Shown here: positions 33,629-44,400 of the stretch, in pieces | How positions within the stretch are numbered: the stretch's first letter is position 1 | Layout of the letters: each line of letters begins with the position of its first letter | Origin: Ciona intestinalis | Lineage: Eukaryota; Chordata; Ascidiacea; Phlebobranchia; Cionidae | DNA length: 64,000 nucleotides | Direction: 5' to 3' | Assembly (NCBI RefSeq): GCF_000224145.3 | Contig: NC_020179.2 | Coordinates: 488,571 to 552,570 of the forward strand | Made by a program: the position numbers and the translations under genes | Notes under the pieces: generated by a model | Seen by the model: the letters and a program-made list of their open reading frames with translations, nothing else | Told to the model about the DNA's origin: nothing | The model's database searches: none

Positions 33629-36600
33629 TTAGACCGTCTTTGAACGTAGTTTATCAAGTTTCTGTAATGTAACACAGCCATGATGAGATATAGGTGTGGG
33701 CATGTTACATTCCAATCGAAGCTTGTGTGTCTCAGGGTCTAAGTAGCTCACACTAACAAGCGCCTTCCCGCTTTCGTCCCGACCCCCAACGATAAAGATC
33801 TACAAAATGTATAAAAATTAGAAATCATATGTTTCTATTCTATATAAGCGAATGAGTAAAAGAATGAACCAATAACTTATTTCCCCCTTGCATGGCAGGG
33901 CAACGACAGTCTTTATAACACGGATGTTTTGTTTCGTACACCTCGTACCAGCTAACGAGTTACCATGTATGTAACTTATTTATCCTCGCGTGGCAACCAC
34001 CTTTGTTATAACACGGGTGTTCTATTTCACACACCTCTAGCCACTATGTCAAGGCGCCAGACACTTATTAGTTAAACTTACTTTATCATTGCACAACGTC
34101 ACACCACAGCTCGCCCGTGCGCATGATAGGTCTTCTCCGATCTTGGACCAGATTTCTTCTCTTGTGTCAAAGCATAAGATATACCTCAGCGTTCCACCTA
34201 CCACGTATATCTTCCCTCGTAATGCAATTGAGCTCAAGCATTTTGCAGCATCGGGCATTGGGGTACTAAGTCTCCAATCATCGGTGTTCGGATCATACAC
34301 CTAAAAAGTTTGCTGTTTTATAACAGTTTCCGTTGCAAATCAACAATATTTTTTCAAGTTCACAAACAAATCATAACATAGAGTAACTTTCACTTTTTGA
34401 GTAATAGTTTAACTCTGGCATAAATCTCCGCCATGCCTTATCCGTACGATTTCACCCATACACATTAAATCACACTTTAAAGTGAATGAAAAGGTGTCTC
34501 ACCTCCCCCCACCCTATACTATATTATGTATTGTATTCATGTAGCATACCTGCACTTTTTCAGTTGATATCCGAACACTTGGTCCACCACCCACGACGTA
34601 AATGCGATCCTCGCTTTCACAAACTGCTGCTGAACTCACCGCCTCTCGCATATTTCGTCGCTCAATCCATAGGTTTTCCCTATAGAAAGTAACTCTGTCA
34701 ATTTTGAATGAATGTAACTTGTTTTACCTTCGCGTGACGGGACAAGACAGTCGTTATAACACAGGTGTTCTGTTCATACAGCTCGTGCCAGCTTACGAGG
34801 TACCATATATACACTTACAACGTAAATATTTTTTTTTTTGGGGGGGGAGGGGGTTATTTAGATTTATTCATCTGTATTGTATATGTCTGACAATTTACAC
34901 AAACCATAAGAGACCAATCGGTTAGAGCAATTGACGTTTAATGTATTGCCCAAGAAACACACGCCTACAATGGTAACAGCGACGACCCCTTGAACTCTAG
35001 GTTAAACCAACCACGATAACCACTTAGCTGTTCCACAGCGCCGTTTTTTAATTAAAATTCAATAACCTTTCGACCTCGCACAAGCTGTCTATAGTGGCCA
35101 TTCGAACATTACCTCTCGTCGTATTTCTCAAGGTTGTCAACCCTCAGTAAGCCATCATATCCACCGACAACATAGATATCACCCATACAGACAACCATAC
35201 GGTGGCGCCATCGCCCAGTATTGAGTGAAGCCATTTGAACCCACCTTCGAAGCGACATAATGTACATCCACGTTTCCTATATAAAATTTGTGTTTTAATT
35301 CAGTTCATTGGTCAAATTTAGGTGTTTAAATGTATACGTTCGAAGCTAGACGCTGCTACCATTGTGGGCGCATGTGTCCTTTGGGCCAGACACCTAACGG
35401 CAACTATACAGAACAGAATGCATAGTTCCATTTAAAAAAAACAAAAGTCAAAAATGCAGACGTTACTTTGTAATACAAATGTCACCTTTTTTGTTTCCTT
35501 TCCGCCAGATATGACCAAGTTATTTCTCCACGCCGTGCAAGCAAACTCCGCCCATTTAGCTTTTTCGCCACCTTCTAACCCAACGTCTAAAACCACACCA
35601 TCACCGGCTTGCACCATATACTTAGTGTTAGGCAGCTGGCACAAACTTGCCCGGGTTTTATGTTGGAAATCGAGAACGCAAACTTCGTCGATGAAGCTGT
35701 CACGGTTGTTGCATCCACCAACGGTTACAAAAACCTGAAAGTTTTTAGATGTTTCATTTTTTAATATGTTCAACCCAGTGGTCACTAGTGGATTGTTCAA
35801 ATTATGAACTATACACAAAAAAAGTTAAAAAAAAACAACATACAAAGTAACATACATCCCTAATTGCTACTTAGGAAGCTGACACGAGGTGTATATGTAA
35901 CAAAACACCCGTGCTGTTATAACGACCGTCGTTATATTCAAGTTACATACAACACTCTCCCCCTTTACAAACATTCAATACATACCTGGTGCAACGTAGT
36001 GTTGTGCCTTGGTATTACTTTTCTATCAGTTACACCACCAATAGTGTGGTATCTGCGTGCTTCCATCATCATATCATGGACTTCCTCATTGCAACGAATC
36101 AACTCGTTTGTTTCAACATGACGTACGAAGTAGTTCTGATTAATTAGGGGTAGTTTTACCTGAAAATTTCCAAACGTTTTTAACTGAAAACAAAACTTTG
36201 ACATTTTTTACATTTTTTCTATAATCTTACATTTTTGCATCATGTGGTAGGGTGGGGGAAGATGGGACACCTTATCATTCTACTTTCTCGTCCCATTTGG
36301 TAGTAAACAAAGAAAATTCATATAATTAGGCTACAGACTGTAACCTCACGACTTTCATAGACCGATGTTAATTGTTAAAAACATGATCAGGATATTAAGA
36401 TACTATGTGCTAAAGGTGTCTCATATTCTCCAACCCTACTATATACGAAAATATTCCAGCCTACGTGGCGCAGAAGGTTTGGCAATTCCGACTTTCTTTT
36501 CCCTGTGTCATGTTGACACCAAAACATTACAGCTTCGAACACGTCTTCTTCATTTGCAACATTGAGATCGTCTCTACTTAGTATGACTTCGAACAGTTGG

Positions 36601-39600
36601 GAAGACATGCACAAGTAATCTGAGCTCTGTAAGAATAAAAACTAATCAGATATACATTACCACATACAAGTTAACAGACTTGAGAGTTAACGGTTTTTAT
36701 TGAAAATGCCCTTCTAAAACAAAGTTGTATATAACTTGCTTTAGTATGGGTTTAGCGAAGCATTAGCAAAGCATGCATTATAACACGGGTGTTCTGTTTC
36801 ATACACCGCATGTCTGCTTACGAGTTACCAATTAGGTATGTATGTTACTTTGTATGTAACTAATTTATCCTCGAGTGGTAGGGAAACGATAGTCGTTATA
36901 ACACGGGTGTTTTGTTTCATACACCTGGTGCACGCTTACGAGTTGCCACTTATGTAGCTTGATTGATTGTTTTTGTTACCACATATATGCTAGAACAACT
37001 TACACTGCGCAGATTGCTAAAATGTGTGACGCATTCCAGAGTAGCGAGCTGCTGTAACTCAGTGAGACTATGTCTCTGTGCAAGTTCCATGATACCTGGT
37101 GCGTTTTCTATGGAAAGTTGCGATGCGAAGTAGTTTGCACAAGCTTCCATAACCCGGGTGAACTGTAGAAAAGATATTATATGTTTTAAGGCTTCGTTAT
37201 CTTATAATTCTTTACGCATAAACCGTACTTCTGTTTCCGTTGGAAGTTAAACTTTGAAATAATTAAACATAAAGAGCTCGTTGTTTAGGTGTAGCGACCA
37301 CATTTTTTCTCCATCCCCTACCAGTCTACCGTAATCGATAAGTCAAATTAAGTTAATATTATTAATATAATACACAGTAACTAGGGAAGATTAAAACAGT
37401 TTAACTGTTGTTTTTGTTGTAGCAGTAATAACAACAAAGCTAATGTTTATAAAACAAGCTTGCAAGAAACCATAACATGTTATATTTGCAAATATTACAC
37501 AGTTCGGGCTATACACATGTATATCTATAAGTTTGTGGACGCAATCCCGTAAAGAAAGTATTATATATTCTATATATGGGTGAAATCCTACGGCGGTTTA
37601 TGTCAGAGGAACAAACTTTCGTTTTCTTTAATTTTCCAAGAGATAAATAAAAAATAGTGGTATGTCATAAATGGAACTAAAAAATAAAGCAGAGTATTGC
37701 ACTTTACCTGTAAAAGACTTGCAGCCTCTAATACAGTCTGAGCATTTTCGGTGTTTATTTCAAGGTACGAGGTGTAAGCGTATCTGATCAATACTTTCAT
37801 AACATCAATGGTGACCCCTTTAATTTCAACACTGGATTGGTCTCTTTCTCGATAACTTGCGCAAAACATCGCCCTGTGTAGTTGAAGAGTTGTTAGAAGT
37901 TTTAAAGTTTAAACTATATTCAACAATGCAAAAAAAGTAAAATATATTCACCCACAAAGTTACGTTCGCTGTAACACGTATAAGCGGGCACGAAGTGTAT
38001 AAAACAGAACACCCGTGTTATAACGATTGTCGTTGTCCTTCCATGCAAGGATAAATAAGTCACATACGTGGTAACTCGTAAGCTTATATTTCGTACCTGA
38101 AGTATTGGCTACTAGCTGCTAAAATAATACGATGACAACGAAAGCTGTGTCCTTCCACTTCTATTATGACGTCAGTAAACCGCGAATCCTGTGCCATCTC
38201 TCGAATGGAGTCCTGTGCAACATTAATGTATAAAAATATGGATCAAATATGTGTACCTTATATCCAAATATGTATACCCACGTATATGTGATAAAGCGGG
38301 TATGGGCTAAGCGGTTTTACATTAAGTATATTTGGGAAAGCAAGAAAAAACGGAATTTAAAAACACATCTAATTTGATATGTGCCTTTTAGCTTAACGAA
38401 AGATTGACCGTTTACGAGTTACCACGTATATGTAGGTATTTATCCTTGCTATGTAGGGACAACCACAGTCGTTTTAATACGGATGTTCTGTTTCATACAC
38501 CTCGTACCCGCGACACAAATGTCATTTTGTAGATGATGCATTTATTGCATGGCTGACGAGTTAGACTACTCATGCAGAACCATCGAGTATGACAATTGCC
38601 GCATCTTGCACAATCATACATACGCCCACAGTAGTATCAGCATCGAGCCTCGAACCCGTATCCTCTGTGATTGAGTCATCCACTAAAACAACTTTACACG
38701 ACGACGAACCCATTAAACTATGGTTAATTTTGTGTGGGTTTATTTTCTTTAACTGTAATCTGAACGTATCTGTTCAAATTATCCACCATACATACAAAAA
38801 TTAAAAAATCACCCTCAAAGTAATGTATAGTAGGGTGGGGGAAGATGGGACACCTATTCATTCTATTTCCTCTTCCAATTTGGTAGTAAGCAAAAAACAT
38901 TCAAAGAATTATGAAACTGTATGTTCACAACTCCCATGCACCGTTGTTAACTGTTTAAAACACGATCAGGATATTTGGATATTATTTGCTAAAAGTGTCC
39001 CATCTTCCCCCACCCTACTATACATTGTAACTCGTAAGCTGGTACGAGGTGTATGAAACAAAATACCCGTGTTATAACAACTGCCGTTTTCCGGCCACGC
39101 GAGGATAAAGCAAGTATCATTCATTCCCACAATACCTGTATAACAGTAGGATAGCATGGGTCAAAATATTTGTAAAGTGAACTCTCCCCGTTACTTCCCT
39201 CTGTATTGTTATTGTGAGGAACATCCGTAGGTTGAAGAACTGAACCAGCAGTTTCACAACCTAACAATAAACAATGTTAACACGTCCCCTGAAAGTTTAT
39301 TTCTTATAATAAACAAAATACTAAAGATCGGTAAAGTTTTTTAAATATTTCATAAACAGATAGGCTATTCATTAACGTACAAATATAATTGAATGGCACA
39401 ACATACGTTAGACACGATTTCTACACGATCTTAATAGATTTAATATTTTTACATACAATACTTTCTCATAGGTATAAATGCGTATAAATCCGTTACTATA
39501 TGTGCTAATATAGCATACGTATAGCAATGAGCCAATTAACTTAACGTACCCCACTGCATAAGATCTCCCGTATAAAATAAAGTATAGCGTGGAGGGGAAA

Positions 39601-40420
39601 CGAAACACCTTTAGCTCATAACGGTCTACAGGAGTCGTGGGATACGGTTTTATAATTCTTTAAAAGTTCTTCGTTTACTACCAAATAGTACGGGGAAATA
39701 GAAAAAAAGTGTCCAATCTTCCCCCAAACCTACTATATATAAAAAGAACGATTAACATGATTAGATACCTTTGTTGTCTTTTGTGTTCGAACCGTTTTCT
39801 TGCTTCGTTGTTTCTTTACTATCATTAGAATCGCAACAACATTTTAATTTGCACTGACTTTTCGTTGCGAGGAGAGGCCGCTGAAAGAGATCTTTCATTT
39901 CGACAAACACGCAGGGTGCTTCCGGGCTACTGTGCTCGCGCGAAATATTCTCTGGTTCTTGGTCGCTTATTTTAGGACAGTGTTCTTTTGTTTCACGTGT
40001 TATGTTGGAATATATGAGATTATCAACTTTCTCACAAGAAGAAGAACTGACTGCAGAATTTTGGGAATTTGAGCTAAACGATTCGTCCGAATACAACTTA
40101 GTTTGCAACTCGTCTTTCTGCGTGCTGGCTAGTTGCAGGGACGGTAACGCAGTTGCTAAAGACGCTGCAGCAGCATCTGTGGAATCAGGGCTTTCATTCC
40201 ATTCCAGTGGGGAGTGTTCGTTCGAACTCGGGCTCTCAGGGTTATTAATATCCACAGGCACACTTGTGGGTTTCCTTTTCCGCGTAAGTTTTTTTAAGAC
40301 TGTATATTTCTTTCGAACTACTTCTTCTTTAGACAGTTTTCGTCTAAGGTTGCTGTGGTTGAATTCTTCGTTCGGTGAGTTTGGTTCGCTCATAGAACCG
40401 TGGTTCGAATACGCCGCCAT
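33629..40420 (-). CDS. BTB-BACK-kelch protein (KLHL type) with long N-terminal extension
   Basis: Twelve minus-strand exons: 39769-40420, 39136-39260, 38097-38212, 37708-37873, 37004-37162, 36465-36626, 35986-36159, 35486-35734, 35113-35276, 34550-34679, 34082-34300, 33629-33799; 2487 nt, 828 residues. Residues 1-258 are Ser/Glu/Asn-rich and look disordered. BTB runs from about 259 (DSRFTDVIIEVEG, HRIILAASS), BACK from about 370 to 500, and kelch repeats (IYVVGG, IFIVGG) fill the rest. Such proteins usually recruit substrates to Cullin-3 ubiquitin ligase. The start Met (AAAATGGCG) has a good context; a GTG-led extension is unlikely. The C-terminus is degraded as kelch, so the blade count is uncertain. 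I cannot assign the KLHL number. Confidence 0.9.
33860..34045 (-). mobile_element. two SINE-1 tail halves
   Basis: Two successive reverse copies, each with GTTATAACACGGGTGTT-like sequence, in the last kelch intron. Confidence 0.8.
34490..34526 (+). mobile_element. MITE-1 end fragment
   Basis: Only AAGGTGTCTCACCTCCCCCC and ACCCTA remain, in a kelch-gene intron. Confidence 0.7.
34700..35060 (-). mobile_element. SINE-1 copy with an interrupted middle
   Basis: Tail half at 34700-34810, then a T/G-rich stretch, then the head half with TTGCCCAAGAAACACACGCC. Confidence 0.75.
35338..35410 (+). mobile_element. SINE-1 head fragment
   Basis: CTACCATTGTGGGCGCATGTG and TTTGGGCCAGACACCTAACG. Confidence 0.75.
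35766..35965 (+). mobile_element. SINE-1 copy lacking its head
   Basis: CAACCCAGTGGTCACTAGTG to the end of the GTTATAACGACCGTCG region, in a kelch intron. Confidence 0.82.
36246..36445 (+). mobile_element. MITE-1 copy
   Basis: Full length; right end lies about 20 bases from the kelch exon at 36465. Confidence 0.92.
36718..36965 (-). mobile_element. two tandem SINE-1 tail halves
   Basis: Two reverse copies each with ATAACACGGGTGTT and CGAGTTACCA/GAGTTGCCAC, in one kelch intron. Confidence 0.8.
37945..38085 (+). mobile_element. SINE-1 tail half ending at an exon
   Basis: AACACCCGTGTTATAACGAT and AAGGATAAATAAGTCACATA, just beside the kelch exon at 38097. Confidence 0.8.
38400..38820 (-). mobile_element. 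SINE-1 copies, composite
   Basis: Tail, head and core pieces in both orders (GAGCCTCGAACCCGTATCC, CACCCTCAAAGTAA) suggest overlapping insertions. Confidence 0.65.
38827..39024 (+). mobile_element. MITE-1 copy
   Basis: Near-consensus; directly followed by a SINE fragment at 39025. Confidence 0.92.
39025..39130 (+). mobile_element. SINE-1 tail half abutting MITE-1
   Basis: GTAACTCGTAAGCTGGTACG to the CATTCATTCCC tail, 6 bases from the kelch exon at 39136. Confidence 0.88.
39582..39738 (-). mobile_element. MITE-1 copy
   Basis: Shortened copy in the first kelch intron, 30 bases from exon 1. Confidence 0.85.
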
Positions 40421-40498
40421 TTTAATACACACAACGCAGCATTAACAGTTTCTAAACTCACATAATTCGAAGCACTGCTTTCAAAATACAGTTTTGAA

Positions 40499-40693
40499 TA
40501 TAGTAGGATGGGGGGAGATGGGACACCTTTAGCACATAATATTTAAATAACCTTATCGTGTTTTAAACAATTAACAACGGTCTATGAGAGTTGTGAAGAT
40601 ACGACTTCATAATTCTTTGAATGTTCTTTGTTTACTACAAATGGGACGAGAAAGTAGAATGAAAACATGTCCCATCTTCCCCTATCCACTATA
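40499..40693 (-). mobile_element. MITE-1 copy
   Basis: Full copy just upstream of the kelch gene start, where it may sit in the promoter or 5'UTR. Confidence 0.9.
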
Positions 40694-41134
40694 CAATCTA
40701 CAACTCATGTATAACTACCCTAACTTAAATACCAAGTAAACTAACAAGGAAATACCCGCTCTGTTCGCTGCATTCACACCACAAGTCACTGACTCACTGC
40801 TGGTTTGCAATTCCCCTGCACTGTACACTGGCAAAGCCGGATATCGGCATTTCCTATACGTAACACAACACTAGCTGTCTACAGTACTATACTTATTTTA
40901 TATAAAACTGCACTGTATTGCTTGTCGGATGTTTTCAATGCAACTGTGTACGATTGCAATATGTAGCCCTGTAAACGACTTATACATATGTCTACCATTA
41001 TACAAACTATCCATACAACTACTGATGCCTGGCCGTATCATTAGTGACTAACTAACATTCCTAATTGATTTATTAACCTAGTTTAGGTGAACATATCATT
41101 TTCCGTAGCATGTTATGTATATTGCTCACGCTAC

Positions 41135-41215
41135 ATGAAATGTATGAATGAATGTAACTTGCTTTATCCTCGCGTGGTTGCAAAACGACGGTTGTTATAT
41201 CACATTAAATGTAAT
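41135..41215 (-). mobile_element. SINE-1 fragment
   Basis: AATGAATGTAACTTGCTTTA and CCTCGCGTGG, between kelch and ETFDH. Confidence 0.8.
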
Positions 41216-41405
41216 GTTCATATTTAATTGAGGAAACACAAAAAAAACATAAATACCTGTATTATGTCTTTAAACACACGGAATTTTTCATAAACAATCA
41301 ACTCTGCGCCACTCGCAGTTTTGCCCATTATGTTGAGTAGTATGAACTTGGCGTATAAATAAACTCTAAACTTGCATATCGCGTTAATTTATAGAAACAG
41401 AGGTA

Positions 41406-44400
41406 TCACATTCCATTATAAGCGGGGCCACCGCCACCTTCTGGACAAACCCAGTTAATATTTTGGCTCGGGTCCTTAATGTCGCATGTTTTACAGTGGA
41501 CACAGTTTTGTGCATTTATTTGCAACCGCATTTCGCCGTCTTGACCGCCTTCCAATGGTACGTACTCGTATACACCTGTGGCGGGAAAAGGAATTATTCC
41601 TGGAATACGTAATATAGCACTGTGGGGTAAGATGGGATACTGTTGGCAGCTAAACTCAACTTTCTTATCGTGTTTTGAAAAAAAAACAACGCTCCTTTAG
41701 AACCATGAGGATACCGTTATAGAAATCCGTAATTATTTTTTTGTTTACTAACAAATAGGACAGGAAAAGCGAATGTAAACACGGTCCATCTTACCCCAAC
41801 ATACTATAATATATTCCTACATTGGCCCAAAAAGAATACACGTGAGCAAGTGGTGTATGAAACCAAACACTCGCGTTATGACGACTATCGTTGCTTCACC
41901 ACGCGAGAATATAAAACAAGTTACATCTATCGCCTACAGACACAAAAACAATAATTAAACCTACTAACCTGCGGGGCAGAAGCGTTGTTCAGGTCCATCA
42001 AACACAGCAAGATTCCTCATGACTGGAATGTCATCGTTTTTAAGCGTGAGATGAGCTGGCTGGTCATGTTCATGGTTTGTACCACTGAGTGCAATTGATG
42101 AAAGAAGATCAAACGATATTTTGTTGTCAGGTTTCGGGTATTCTATCTGTTTGCATTCACTTGCTGGTAATAGGTGCTTGTAGTCCGGTCCTGTTGTTTT
42201 GAAAGATATATATATGACAGTGGAATTCATATTATGATTGATATTGAGTTATAACATGGGTGTCTTATTAAACACCAGACCAGACACACATGGCATGGTG
42301 TGTTCATACTTCATACACCTCATACTCACTGTCAAGTTATAACATGAGTGTCCTTTTAAAAACCAGACACACATTATGTATTCATACACCTCATGCTCAC
42401 TGTCGAGTTATAACATGGGTGTCTTATTATACACTAGACACACATGGTGTATTCCTACATCTCATGCCTACTAAGTTCGGCATATTTATATATATATATA
42501 TACATTTTTTTTATATAAGTTATAAAATAGGTGCATTTTATACACATACTTTAACTCACTGTACTAATAAAGCATACGTAGTAGGCACATGGTAACTCAT
42601 CCTACCTTTAGTTTTAAAGGTCCATGGTTCCTTTCCCCTCCCAAGTACATAGAACAAACCAGTATACAATAACCCCCCATACCATCCAAGAAAAGTATCA
42701 AACGATAAACGAACGTTACGCACACTCTTTAATTCTTTCCACAGCCAAGATTTTTTGAGCATCTCCTCGTACTCAGGAACATAAAGGCCTGAGATTGTGT
42801 CTTGCTTGGTGAATGAATAAAAGAAACGTATATATTGTAGAATTGGTGACAATGGCAGTCCTTATAACAGGGGGTCTAACTGAATACAATTCGTGGCTAC
42901 ATACAAGTTACTATGATGTAAGTTGTCAAAGAAAATCCTAAAACTAGAGCGTCATTCCATAAAATCCTTATGGCCACTGGCACGCTCCCAACAAAAGCAC
43001 ATTTATTATCAGGAAGTATTCTGTAGTAATTCATAAGCTGGCATGAGGTGTATGAAACAGAACATCCTTGGTATAATGACTGTCGTTGCTGCCATGCGAT
43101 ATTTTTCACTACAAAGAGCCATTACAAACAAACACATCAAACACACATCAGACCATGATTAAACTTATAAAACCAACGCCGAATCCAAACCTTGTGTTTC
43201 GTTTGTTCGTTCATCATCAGTGAGAGCATTAAACACAGCTTCCCCTGCCACAATACCGCTCTTCATAGCTGTATGCGTTCCTTTTATCTTTGGCCCATTC
43301 ATAAAACCAGGACTGCAACCTGATTTAAAGGGAAATTGGTAAAAAATAATGAAAAATTTTACAGTGAATACATATTCACAGAAATAACAGCTAGAACCGA
43401 AACCACCAATACCCAGGCATAGGTGCAACATTATAGGTGCCTAGGGTGACATATACGATGTCCCCCCTTTTATTACAGGGGTGAGTTTGGCATTGTATGT
43501 TTTAGCACCACAGTCAGCCTAAAACAAGTTTTACTCTGCTGTCACGTATCTAAACAAACAGAGCTAAAGTAGACTGATGATATGTAGAATGGCATTTTGG
43601 CAGTATCCCCCCAGGTTTGGTGCAAACTATAAAAACATTACATTTATGCACCCAACGCTAACTAGATGTTACAAAATGTTCTCACCTATTAGACAACCAC
43701 CAGGAAAAGCAAGTTTCGGAATATTCTGAAGCCCTCCTTCATTTAATGCACGTGCCCCATAAGCTATCCTTGTACCCCCTTCAAATACCCCACGTACTGA
43801 TGGATGATGCTTGAAGCGCTGAAATTCTCGGAATGGGTTCAGATACGGGTTTGAATAGTCAAGGGCAGTCTAAAAATAAAAAAAAACAAATTATCATTTT
43901 TGGGTTTTTTATATTTTTATGAGTGAAATCAAACAGATACTGATCTGGTGCTCATAGAGATGGACAATTCTTGTGCGAAAAAATAAAGTAAGGATCTGGT
44001 GTGTCAAAATATAACAGACTAAAATCAATTTATTCTGACGCAGGGACTGACAATTCCATTAAGGCGAAATATACCTCCAACAATTGGTTGGACTTGGTTT
44101 TTGTCTCATTCATTTCAGGTACTAATGAAAATTCTTAAAAAGAAAACACAACACAACCCTATTAAACTTACCACAAACCCAACAGCCACAAGAGGTTCCC
44201 CTTCATCCAGATGATAAAGGAAAGACCCACCGTATGTGTTACGGTCCAATGGCCATCCTATGGTGTGGTCTACTGTACCTGGTTTCCATTTTGACTTATC
44301 TACTGACCATACCTCCTGGAGAGAAAGGACAATATTAAGAAATATAATAGAAATTAAAGTAGCTTGTATAAATAAATAAATGAATGAATGAATGTTACTT

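Larger units (their letters stand above)
40421..41405. other. spacer between the kelch gene start and the ETFDH 3' end
   Basis: Contains a full MITE (40499-40693) and half a SINE (about 41135-41215). The rest is presumably the kelch promoter and the ETFDH 3'UTR. No coding exon seen. Confidence 0.5.

Noticed and set aside
40002-40445. 147-codon frame antisense to the first kelch exon
   Set aside because: Shadow of a Ser/Glu-rich coding exon on the other strand; the sense frame joins in phase to a BTB domain.
42290-42595. 101-codon frame in an ETFDH intron
   Set aside because: It is the translation of the three-unit minisatellite.
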